DNA from: JALZOC01 sp035758845
Lineage (GTDB): Bacteria > Acidobacteriota > Vicinamibacteria > Vicinamibacterales > 2-12-FULL-66-21
Direction of reading: 5' to 3'
Assembly: GCA_035758845.1 (NCBI GenBank)
Contig: DASTVZ010000104.1
Location: 7,915-71,914 of the forward strand
Length of the DNA stretch: 64,000 bases
Shown: piece after piece, positions 54,724 through 62,116 of the stretch
How positions within the stretch are numbered: the stretch's first letter is position 1
Layout: every line of letters starts with the position of its first letter
The notes under the pieces: generated by a model
Seen by the model: only the letters and a program-made list of their open reading frames with translations
Told to the model about the DNA's origin: nothing
The model's database searches: none
Position numbers and translations under genes: made by a program

Positions 54724-55511
54724 TGTCTTTCGACCTTGCGCTGGTCGTACCTTGCTATAACGAGGCGGCACGCCTCGATGCGGCAACATTCCTGCATTTC
54801 GTCTCGACACACCCCCGCGTGCGGCTGGTTATGGTCGACGATGGAAGCGTGGATGGCACGTGGGAATTACTGGAGCGCATGCGCGCGGCAGCGCCGGCAA
54901 CGGTCACCGCCATCCGTCACCGGGAGAACCGGGGGAAGGCCGAAGCGGTCCGCGCAGGAATGATCGCGGCCCTTGCCGAAAACCCGGCAGTCGTGGGATT
55001 CTTCGATGCCGACCTTTCGACGCCATTACGCGCTGTCGATGATTTCATGGCGCTCCTCGCCAGGCGTCCGGAGGTCGAATTCGTTCTTGGCTCGCGCGTC
55101 CTGCTCATGGGACGGGACGTGAAACGTAAAGCGGTGCGTCACTACCTGGGACGGGTCTTCGCGACCGCGGTATCGCTCGCACTCGATCTTCCTGTCTATG
55201 ACACCCAATGTGGCGCTAAGATGCTGCGCGTGAACGCCACGACAGCCACACTATTTGCCGCGCCGTTCCGCAGCCGCTGGATTTTCGACGTAGAGCTGAT
55301 CGCCCGTTACCTGCGCCTGCCGGCCGGACCCGGGGAAACCGCGCGACGCGATCGCCTCTACGAGCTGGTGCTGCCGGCCTGGCACGATAAGCCAGGGTCG
55401 AAACTACGTTGGTACGATTTCGCACGCGCGATCGTCGATGTTGGATATATCTGGCGTGACCGCGTCGCGAACCGCGACGGCAGTATTGCGCCCGTTTTCC
55501 AGAAACCGTGA
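54720..55511 (+). CDS. Family 2 glycosyltransferase (dolichyl-phosphate-glucose synthase-like)
   Basis: The 263-residue protein shows the GT-A pattern: LALVVPCYNEAARLDAATFL, VMVDDGSVDGTWELLER, FFDADLSTPLRAV (DxD-type) and VYDTQCGAKMLR. It resembles enzymes that put glucose on a lipid carrier, which would feed the GT-C transferase just upstream (ATGA overlap at 54720). No membrane segment is obvious. It probably makes the sugar-lipid donor in the cytoplasm. Confidence 0.87.
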   Translation: MMSFDLALVVPCYNEAARLDAATFLHFVSTHPRVRLVMVDDGSVDGTWELLERMRAAAPATVTAIRHRENRGKAEAVRAGMIAALAENPAVVGFFDADLSTPLRAVDDFMALLARRPEVEFVLGSRVLLMGRDVKRKAVRHYLGRVFATAVSLALDLPVYDTQCGAKMLRVNATTATLFAAPFRSRWIFDVELIARYLRLPAGPGETARRDRLYELVLPAWHDKPGSKLRWYDFARAIVDVGYIWRDRVANRDGSIAPVFQKP

Positions 55512-55555
55512 CACATGTTTCGATGGACATTGCACGCCCATCAGGAGAGCACACC

Positions 55556-56980
55556 ATGAGCACTGAAAAAGACCCACCCACCGGCGTGTCTCGCCGCACC
55601 TTCATGGGCACGGCCGCCACGGCAGCCGGACTCACGATCGTTCCTCGGAGCGTGCTTGGGAGAGGGTTCCAGGCACCAAGTGACACGGTTAATGTCGCCG
55701 TCGTCGGCTACAAACATGGGATGGGTACGAATAACCTGATGAACGTCGCCCTGAGCGACAACATCGTCGCGCTCTGTGACTGCGACGAGAGCGAGGCGGC
55801 CAAAGCGGCAACCATCGCGAAGCAGATACCGGAAAAATTTCCAAAGGCGGTGCCGTACAAGGATTTCCGGCAGATGCTCGAGAAGCAGAAGAATATCGAC
55901 GCGGTCGTCGTTGCCACGCCCGATCACAACCACGCCGTCATTGCGCTCGCGGCGATGCAGCTCGGAAAACACGTGTACGTTCAGAAGCCGCTGACGCGGA
56001 CAATCAGCGAAGCACGCGCGCTCAAGGAAGCGGCGCAGCGCTACAAGGTCGTCACACAGATGGGCAATCAGGGCCACTCCGAAGAGGGGCTGCGGCTGAT
56101 GCAGGAATGGTTCAATGCCGGAGCGATCGGGCAAGTGCGTGAGGTGCATTGTTGGACGAACCGGCCGATCTGGCCGCAGGGAATGCCACGTCCAGCGGAA
56201 ACGCAGTCCGTTCCGCCGGGACTCGACTGGGATCTGTGGATCGGCCCGGCACCGATGCGTCCTTTCCACAAGACATATCACCCGTTCGGCTGGCGCGCGT
56301 GGCAGGACTTCGGCGCCGGGGCGATGGGCGACATGGCGTGCCATGTGATGGACGCCTCGTACACGGTCTTGAAGCTCGGCGCACCGGAGAGCGTCATTGC
56401 GACGCTGGCCTACAACTTCCTGCCGCCGGTTCCCGGCGAGCGCGGATTCGGGAAGCGCGTCGCTTACGACGACAGTTATCCGCCTTCGTCGGTCATCCAC
56501 CTGTCATTCCCCGCGCGCGGCAATATGCCCCCGGTCAAGCTGCACTGGTACGACGGTGGGCTTCTGCCCGAGCGACCAGAGGAGCTCGAACCGGAGCGGA
56601 ATCTGCCGGAATCCGGAACGATCTTCGTGGGTGACAAGGGGAAAATGTGGTGCGAAACGTACTCCGAGAGTCCGCGCCTGATTCCGGAATCGGCGATGAC
56701 GGCATTCACGAATCGGCCGGAAAAAACACTGCCGCGCGTTGTCGGCGGGCGCAGTGGACATGAAAAGAACTGGCTCGATGCGATTCGTCAAAAGGGACAA
56801 GCGGTTTCGAACTTCGAATACGCTGGCCCGTTCACCGAGGTCGTCCTTCTTGGAAACGTTGCGCTGCGCTTCCCTGGTACTCGCCTGATGTGGGATGCGG
56901 CGAGTATGAAGGTCACCAACGTGCTCGAGGCTAACCAGTACGTCGGGCACAATTACCGCACGGGCTGGACGCTGCCCTAG
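55556..56980 (+). CDS. Gfo/Idh/MocA family oxidoreductase, Tat-exported
   Basis: The 474-residue protein has a twin-arginine signal (SRRTFMGTAATAAGLTIVP), a Rossmann motif (VNVAVVGYKHGMG) and the catalytic region KHVYVQKPLTRTI (Gln where many relatives have Glu before Lys-Pro). The C-domain has AMGDMACHVMDAS. The start is set at MSTEKD, with AGGAG 8 bases upstream. It follows the GT2 gene closely and is one of three such enzymes in the window. Confidence 0.88.
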   Translation: MSTEKDPPTGVSRRTFMGTAATAAGLTIVPRSVLGRGFQAPSDTVNVAVVGYKHGMGTNNLMNVALSDNIVALCDCDESEAAKAATIAKQIPEKFPKAVPYKDFRQMLEKQKNIDAVVVATPDHNHAVIALAAMQLGKHVYVQKPLTRTISEARALKEAAQRYKVVTQMGNQGHSEEGLRLMQEWFNAGAIGQVREVHCWTNRPIWPQGMPRPAETQSVPPGLDWDLWIGPAPMRPFHKTYHPFGWRAWQDFGAGAMGDMACHVMDASYTVLKLGAPESVIATLAYNFLPPVPGERGFGKRVAYDDSYPPSSVIHLSFPARGNMPPVKLHWYDGGLLPERPEELEPERNLPESGTIFVGDKGKMWCETYSESPRLIPESAMTAFTNRPEKTLPRVVGGRSGHEKNWLDAIRQKGQAVSNFEYAGPFTEVVLLGNVALRFPGTRLMWDAASMKVTNVLEANQYVGHNYRTGWTLP

Positions 56981-57126
56981 CGCCCTCGGAGTGATTCTTT
57001 GGCGAACCAGCGCGCGAGTGAGCCCACGCGACCCGCCTTCGCACTGACGTGCTCCCGCGGGCGGGGCGACGAGCGCGCGGCCGAAACGGAGCAGGCGGCG
57101 GAGCGCCTGCGCAGTGGAGGTCGCCA

Positions 57127-57158
57127 GGCGGGATGCAGGGGACCCCGCCGATTCAAAA
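57127..57158 (+). repeat. Second copy of the 32-base hairpin repeat
   Basis: GGCGGG pairs with CCCGCC around ATGCAGGGGAC, followed by GATTCAAAA. It matches the copy at 54686 at 28 of 32 positions and shows a compensatory G-C for T-A exchange in the stem. Confidence 0.65.
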
Positions 57159-57200
57159 GCGTGCCGGGGAGTCCGAGGGGCGAAGCCCCTCGGAGTGATT
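57159..57200 (+). repeat. 42-base repeat, copy 1
   Basis: The copy includes CCGAGGGGC, loop GAA and GCCCCTCGG. It is followed by CTTTGGCGAAC and a GCGAG-rich run that also follows the partial copy at 56983. Confidence 0.65.
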
Positions 57201-57266
57201 CTTTGGCGAACGAGCGCGCGAGTGAGCCACGCGAGCGGAGCGGGGATCGCGGGGCCCCGCGAGCGA

Positions 57267-57308
57267 GCGTGCCGGGGAGTCCGAGGGGCGAAGCCCCTCG
57301 GAGTGATT
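57267..57308 (+). repeat. 42-base repeat, copy 2 (gives the ApbE ribosome-binding site)
   Basis: This copy is the same 42 bases as copy 1. Its last part CGGAGTGATT places GGAG 8 bases before the ATG at 57310 of the ApbE gene, so the repeat supplies the ribosome-binding site. Confidence 0.6.
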
Positions 57309-57309
57309 G

Positions 57310-58206
57310 ATGCCCGCGGAGATTGACGGCGGAGTTGGAATTGAACAGCCGCGCGGTCTCCGCGGCGTCCGGCGATTTTCACACGAGGCGATGGCGACCG
57401 TGTACGAGGTGTACACGGCACACGCGGACGCCGGATATGCAGCACAGGCCGCCCAGGCGGCGTTCGATCTTGTGGATCGTCTCGAACGTGAGCTCAGCCG
57501 GTTTCTGCCGAACAGCGACATCACGCGGATCAACCACCTCGAGCCTGGTGACAGTACGCGTGTGAGTGCGTCGACGCTGGAGTGCCTCGTGATCGCGCGG
57601 CACATGTTCGATTTGACCGGCGGCGTGTTCGACGTGTCGATCGGAAGCGGATTGCCTTCGCTCGACCTGGACGCGGAGAATTCCGTCGTTCGTGCGACGA
57701 GGCGCGGCGTTCGACTCGATCTGGGTGGCATCGGCAAGGGATATGCGGTCGATTTGATGGCGGAACTGCTGGAGGAGTGGGGAGTGCACGACTCGCTCGT
57801 GCATGGCGGGTTCAGTTCAGTGCTGGCGCTCGAGCCGCTCGGCGGCTCTGACGGCTGGCCGCTGACCCTGAGCGACCCTGCGGTGCCCTCACGAGTGCTC
57901 GCGCGTCTCTCCGTCCGCCAGACAGCCTTGGGCGCGTCGGGCGTACGTAAGGGCGATCACATCGTTGATCCGCGGATCCATGAACCGGTTCGGGGGCGGC
58001 GTGCGGCGTGGGTGGCGGTTCCGCGTCCGCCGGAATCCGCGCGCGATGGTTCCGACCAGCACCACCGGGCCGCCGCAGCCACGGTGACTGACGCGTTGAC
58101 GACCGCGTGCATGCTGTTGAGCCGCGACGAAATCGAAGCGCTGTGCAGCGCCACGCCGGGACTCGAGGCATGGATCCTCGAGGATACCGGGCTCTTTCAC
58201 TTTTGA
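57310..58206 (+). CDS. apbE: FAD:protein FMN transferase, no signal peptide
   Basis: The 298-residue protein has the ApbE motifs MATVYEVYTAHADAGYAAQ, LDLGGIGKGYAVD, SLVHGGFSSVLALE, ALGASGVRKGDHIVDPRI and TDALTTACML. Unlike the 3954 copy it has no signal peptide, so it works in the cytoplasm or on an unusual acceptor. The ATG (57310) is preceded by GGAG from the upstream repeat; a TTG directly before it is also possible. The next gene is a Gfo/Idh/MocA enzyme. Confidence 0.82.
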   Translation: MPAEIDGGVGIEQPRGLRGVRRFSHEAMATVYEVYTAHADAGYAAQAAQAAFDLVDRLERELSRFLPNSDITRINHLEPGDSTRVSASTLECLVIARHMFDLTGGVFDVSIGSGLPSLDLDAENSVVRATRRGVRLDLGGIGKGYAVDLMAELLEEWGVHDSLVHGGFSSVLALEPLGGSDGWPLTLSDPAVPSRVLARLSVRQTALGASGVRKGDHIVDPRIHEPVRGRRAAWVAVPRPPESARDGSDQHHRAAAATVTDALTTACMLLSRDEIEALCSATPGLEAWILEDTGLFHF

Positions 58207-58259
58207 GAGAGCGCGTGAGAGCCTTCAGCCGCCGCTGAGTGCGGATGCGCGAAGCGGCA

Positions 58260-58286
58260 GCGCTTGGGGGTGGGGGCCCCAAGCGC
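58260..58286 (+). repeat. GC-rich hairpin, 10-bp stem with GTGGGGG loop
   Basis: GCGCTTGGGG pairs with CCCCAAGCGC around GTGGGGG, about 50 bases upstream of the third Gfo/Idh/MocA gene. It matches the hairpin at 3973 in stem length and loop, with one exchanged base pair. Confidence 0.6.
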
Positions 58287-58336
58287 GGAAAGAGAAGTCG
58301 GGCCCCACGCGCAGTGAGAGAAGACGGAGACCAGCC

Positions 58337-59782
58337 ATGGCAGCCGATCACGACGACGGCAAGGGCAACGCGAACGCGGAAGGCGCGTCGCGTGAACCAA
58401 GAAAACTTGATCGCCGCGACCTCTTGAAGGGACTGTCGACGGTCCCGGCACTTGGCCTGTTTGGTTACGCGTGGAAAAAACAAAGCGAGTATCAACAGGC
58501 GAAAGCGGAAGAGGTCGTCGCTTCAACACAGGCGCCTGCGGACCTGCAGGTGATCAACGTCGCGCTCCTCGGTGCTGGTGCGCAGGGACAGGTGCTCACC
58601 GACTCGATGCTCCGCATCACCGGGCTCCGGTTTCGAGCCGTGTGCGACATCTGGACCGAATACAACCAGAAGCGCGTCGTCAACAGCCTCAAGCGGTTCA
58701 AGCACGATCCGAATGCCTACGAGGACTACCGCGAGATGCTCGACAAGGAGAAAGAGCTCGACGCGGTGATTATCGCGACGCCCGACTTCTGGCATGCACA
58801 ACACGCGATTGACTGCCTCAAGGCCGGCAAGCACGTGTACTGCGAGAAGGAGATGTCGACCACGCTCGAGGGGGCGCGGAGCATGGTCGCGGCCCAGCGC
58901 GAAACCGGTAAGCTCCTTCAGATCGGGCACCAGCGCCGATCCAATCCGCGCTACCTGCACTGCTACCACAAGATCCTGCAGGAGGCGAAGCTCCTCGGGC
59001 GCATTGTCACTGTCTACGGGCAATGGAACCGCGGCGTGACACCCGACCTCGGAGCACCGGAACGATACGTCATTCCCGACGCACGGCTGAAGCAGTACGG
59101 CTTCAAGGACATGCACCAGTTCCGCAACTGGCGTTGGTACAAAGGCAAGGGAGGCGGTCCGATCGTCGATCTGGGGTCACATCAGATTGACATCTACGGC
59201 TGGTTCCTCGGCGCGAACCCATCGGGGGTGATGGCGAGTGGCGGCAACCTTTATTACGAGCCAAAGACGCACGAGTGGTACGACACCGTCCTGGCCGTCT
59301 TTGACTACGACACGCCGCTCGGTCCAGCCAAGGGGTACTACTCGACGCAGACGACCAACGGGAGTCAGGGTTACTTCGAGAACTTTATGGGTGATCAAGG
59401 CACGCTTCTCATCTCGGAGTCCGAGGTGAATTATGCGGGCCAGTTGTACCGAGATCCGAATGCGCCTGCCTGGGACGAGTGGGTCCAGAAGGGGTACGTG
59501 AGCGCTCCCAAGGAACAGGAAGCGAAAGCGAAGAGCGAATCAAGCGCGATCGCCGACGTGCGCGAGTCGGTCGCGCCTGATCAGCATTCGGTGCCCGTCA
59601 CGCTTCGCGATCCCTATCATCAGCCTCATCTGCAGAATTTTTTCGACGCCGTACGCGGGAAGGCAAAACTCAATTGCCCGGCCGAGGAGGCATACCAGAC
59701 TGCCGTGGCGGTGTTGAAAGTGAACGAAGCGATCGAGGCAAAAACCCGTCTGGCGTTCAAGCCCGAGGACTTCAAAGCATAA
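58337..59782 (+). CDS. Gfo/Idh/MocA family oxidoreductase, Tat-exported
   Basis: The 481-residue protein has a twin-arginine signal (DRRDLLKGLSTVPALGLFGY), Rossmann motif VALLGAGAQGQV and catalytic region KHVYCEKEMSTTLE (EKE in place of the common EKP). The C-domain has KGGGPIVDLGSHQIDIYGWF. A ribosome-binding site (GGAGA) lies before the ATG. It is followed by a DoxX-like membrane protein, which may take its electrons. Confidence 0.88.
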   Translation: MAADHDDGKGNANAEGASREPRKLDRRDLLKGLSTVPALGLFGYAWKKQSEYQQAKAEEVVASTQAPADLQVINVALLGAGAQGQVLTDSMLRITGLRFRAVCDIWTEYNQKRVVNSLKRFKHDPNAYEDYREMLDKEKELDAVIIATPDFWHAQHAIDCLKAGKHVYCEKEMSTTLEGARSMVAAQRETGKLLQIGHQRRSNPRYLHCYHKILQEAKLLGRIVTVYGQWNRGVTPDLGAPERYVIPDARLKQYGFKDMHQFRNWRWYKGKGGGPIVDLGSHQIDIYGWFLGANPSGVMASGGNLYYEPKTHEWYDTVLAVFDYDTPLGPAKGYYSTQTTNGSQGYFENFMGDQGTLLISESEVNYAGQLYRDPNAPAWDEWVQKGYVSAPKEQEAKAKSESSAIADVRESVAPDQHSVPVTLRDPYHQPHLQNFFDAVRGKAKLNCPAEEAYQTAVAVLKVNEAIEAKTRLAFKPEDFKA

Positions 59783-59796
59783 GCGGGAGCGAGGAC

Positions 59797-60309
59797 ATGG
59801 AAGACGCGAAGCTGTCGCGATCAGCGATGATCGCGATCATTTTCTTGCGCATCGTGATCGGGTGGCACTTCCTCTACGAGGGCATCGCCAAGTTGACGTC
59901 GCCATCGTGGTCAGCGGTGGGGTATATGCGAGCGTCGCGCGGGCCGTTCGCGGCGTTGTTCAAGTCCGTCGCCAACAATCCGCAGTTGCTCGACAACGCC
60001 AACCTGATCACGATGTACGGGCTGACGATTGTCGGTGTGCTGCTGATGCTCGGCTTGTTCACTCGACTGGCCGCGATCGGTGGGATCGCGTTCATCCTGC
60101 TCTTCTATCTGTGCAACCCGCCGTTTGTCGGGTATTTCTACTCGATTCCCACCGAGGGCACCTATCTGATCGTGAACAAGAACCTCGTCGAACTCTGCGC
60201 ACTCGCGGTGATTCTGCTGACGCGAAGTGGTCTCGCAGCCGGACTCGATCGCATCGTGCACGGATTGTTATCGGGGCGGGCGCGGGTGGCGACGCCGGTT
60301 CGAGTGTGA
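59797..60309 (+). CDS. DoxX family membrane protein
   Basis: The 170-residue protein has four membrane segments (RSAMIAIIFLRIVIGWHFLY, LITMYGLTIVGVLLMLGLFT, IGGIAFILLFYLCNPPF, NLVELCALAVILLTRSGLA) in the DoxX layout. A GAGG site lies before the ATG. It follows the Gfo/Idh/MocA gene by 14 bases and is probably co-transcribed; it may link a periplasmic oxidoreductase to the quinone pool (inference). Confidence 0.87.
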   Translation: MEDAKLSRSAMIAIIFLRIVIGWHFLYEGIAKLTSPSWSAVGYMRASRGPFAALFKSVANNPQLLDNANLITMYGLTIVGVLLMLGLFTRLAAIGGIAFILLFYLCNPPFVGYFYSIPTEGTYLIVNKNLVELCALAVILLTRSGLAAGLDRIVHGLLSGRARVATPVRV

Positions 60310-60331
60310 CGTACTAACGTTGCGTCGAGTG

Positions 60332-61741
60332 TTATTTCACAAGGAACAATCGATCCTGCCGACGGAGCGCCCAGCGAATTTTCCCGTCAGCGCCGACGAT
60401 CGCATCTTCTTCCTGAGCCATGCGTACTGGTTGTCCACCCCACTCCGGTACCGGGGTTGTCGCCTGCAGTTCGATTGAAAACCACATGCTTGGAATCACC
60501 TTCGCATCGCCTCTGCCCACCACGCCGTCTTGATAGTCCCATAAACCGATGAGCGGGCCGGCGCCGTGGCCGTGGAGCCCAATCGGATGTGAATACAAGC
60601 TGCCCTGTATTCCGCGCGCCTTCATGCGTGTCAGCGCCGCGCTCAGAATCTCGTTGCCGCTTCGGCCCGGCCGGATCTCGTCCATGGTGATGTCCTGAAG
60701 CGCGTTGGCATTGGCGAGCGCTTTCCGCAGACCTTCGGGCGCATCGACTTCTCCTTCGCGGAGCACGTAGGCCAGGTGCTGCGTGTCGGTATTGAGTCGC
60801 GCCGCCGTGATGCCGACATCGCAGTGCAGCACGTCACCGCGTTCAATCACAGGATTGTCGCCGAGACTGTCTTCGGCCATGCCCTTGCGCTGGACGTCGA
60901 CGGTCGGCTGGAACCAGGTGCCAAGACCGAGATCGTTGACTCGCTGCCGCCACCACCATGCCAGATCGCTCGTCCGCGTCGTTCCTGGTTTGATCGTTCT
61001 CGACGAGAACATCTCCTGCGTCAGCGACCAGACGAGTTCCTGCATTCGCGCGAAGAACGCTTCTTCTTCTGGAAGCCGCACCGCGATGACGTCGAGCGGC
61101 AGGCCTTCAGCATCGCGGAACTTCGCCGTCCATTTCTCACCAAGCGCCGCGCTCATTCCCTTGAGCTCACCACTCGACAATCCGTCAGAAAACGCGAAGA
61201 CCGTCGACCGATCGATGCCGATGGTCCGGGGATTCCGCTCCTCGACAACCGTTTTCAGCGCGAGCCACTGTTCGTCTCCCCACAACTCGGCCTGCGGGCC
61301 GCGGCCGACGTTCGACGCGGCCGTTTTCGTGGAGCGCCGAGCCTGGTACACGCCGCCTTGAGACGTGCCGCCGAGCGCGACGCGCTCCACACAATCGGCA
61401 GACGGCGATTTACCACTCGACGCGCATTTGTCGAAGAACACGTAAATCGTGCGACGGCGTGCCGCGAAGGTCTCCGGAGCGGCGAGCGCAGAGAACACCG
61501 GGTCCTCGTTGTATTCGCGCATCGGCACGACCCACATGTCGATGCCGTGCTTGCGCATGAGCGCCGGAAGGAACGTATCGAGACGTTTACGCAGCCACTG
61601 TTGCTGCATCGCCGCCTGCTCGCGCAGTGTGCCGAATGGCCGCAGCCCTTCTTCCTGCGCCGTCACGCTGGCCACTCCCGACGCTGTCAGTGCGGTTATG
61701 ACGACCAGGCGGACTGCGGCTGAAGCAAACTTGATATGCAT
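60332..61741 (-). CDS. M24 family metallopeptidase (Xaa-Pro aminopeptidase-like), exported
   Basis: The 469-residue protein has a signal (SAAVRLVVITALTASGVASV), a creatinase-like N-domain and an M24 pita-bread domain with likely metal ligands in VLHCDVGITAARLNTDTQH, PIGLHGHGAGP, and the two Glu residues of MWFSIELQATT and MAQEEDAIV. It removes or cleaves before proline-type residues outside the cytoplasm. The start is set at MHIKFAS; a GTG 21 bases upstream is possible. It follows the small basic gene at 61762. Confidence 0.83.
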   Translation of the reverse strand: MHIKFASAAVRLVVITALTASGVASVTAQEEGLRPFGTLREQAAMQQQWLRKRLDTFLPALMRKHGIDMWVVPMREYNEDPVFSALAAPETFAARRRTIYVFFDKCASSGKSPSADCVERVALGGTSQGGVYQARRSTKTAASNVGRGPQAELWGDEQWLALKTVVEERNPRTIGIDRSTVFAFSDGLSSGELKGMSAALGEKWTAKFRDAEGLPLDVIAVRLPEEEAFFARMQELVWSLTQEMFSSRTIKPGTTRTSDLAWWWRQRVNDLGLGTWFQPTVDVQRKGMAEDSLGDNPVIERGDVLHCDVGITAARLNTDTQHLAYVLREGEVDAPEGLRKALANANALQDITMDEIRPGRSGNEILSAALTRMKARGIQGSLYSHPIGLHGHGAGPLIGLWDYQDGVVGRGDAKVIPSMWFSIELQATTPVPEWGGQPVRMAQEEDAIVGADGKIRWALRRQDRLFLVK

Positions 61742-61761
61742 TAACACGGATTCCGGCACCA

Positions 61762-62079
61762 CTACGTGATCGAAAAGCGCCGCCGGACTACCTTGACGTT
61801 TCCCGCTTCGTCCTCGACGATTTTATGAGTCGCGCCCGCGGGGAGCTTGCCCTCTTTATCGAGTCTGGCAGCCTGACCGGTCGCGACCAGTGATTCGACG
61901 AACGCGGCCTGGTCATCACACGCAGCCTGGTCTACGGTCGCGGACGTTGGCGACGCGACCGTGGCCACGGCTTTTGGCTTTGTCTTCGCCGCAGGTTTGC
62001 TCTTCTTCCTGCTCGTGGTGCTTTTTGTTCTGGTAGTCCGGCGCCTGCCGGTGTCGCTGGCCTTGCGGGATTTGGTCAC
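61762..62079 (-). CDS. Small Lys/Arg/Ala-rich protein of unknown function
   Basis: The 105-residue product has a basic N-terminal half (RRRTTRTKSTTSRKKSKPAA) and a more ordered C-terminal half (FVESLVATGQAARLDKEGKL, THKIVEDEAGNVKVVRRRF). It starts at GTG, with AAGAAGG 6-7 bases upstream, both inside a hairpin (62074-62111). Basic tails suggest nucleic-acid or polyanion binding, but nothing is proved. It follows the gluzincin-like gene by 37 bases. Confidence 0.6.
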   Translation of the reverse strand: MTKSRKASDTGRRRTTRTKSTTSRKKSKPAAKTKPKAVATVASPTSATVDQAACDDQAAFVESLVATGQAARLDKEGKLPAGATHKIVEDEAGNVKVVRRRFSIT

Positions 62080-62111
62080 GGTACACCTTCTTTATAGATT
62101 GTACCGTGACC
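62074..62111 (-). promoter_or_regulatory. Hairpin enclosing the ribosome-binding site and start codon of the small basic gene
   Basis: On the minus strand GGTCACGGTACA and TGTACCGTGACC form a perfect 12-bp stem. The loop ATCTATAAAGAAGG holds AAGAAGG, the apparent ribosome-binding site, and the GTG start codon lies in the second arm. In RNA this could hold the start codon closed; as DNA it could be an operator, and TATAAA in the loop could be a -10 box. Confidence 0.65.
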
Positions 62112-62116
62112 ACCGG

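Larger units (their letters stand above)
56981..57309. repeat. Gene-free repeat region
   Basis: The 329 bases hold two near-identical 42-base copies (57159-57200 and 57267-57308), a partial copy at 56983-57030 and one hairpin repeat at 57127-57158. The 42-base copies contain CCGAGGGGC-GAA-GCCCCTCGG, a 9-bp hairpin, and end in CTCGGAGTGATT. Between them are GCGAG-type repeats and another GCGGGG/CCCCGC hairpin near 57240-57260. No coding frame is credible. Confidence 0.7.

Noticed and set aside
55541..56500. Minus-strand frame of about 319 codons
   Set aside because: It is antisense to a clear Gfo/Idh/MocA gene.
57159..57308. CRISPR array
   Set aside because: Only two full copies exist, they contain a hairpin, the interval is not spacer-like, and no cas gene is nearby.
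60776..61723. Plus-strand frame of about 315 codons
   Set aside because: It is antisense to the M24 peptidase gene and shows no domain.
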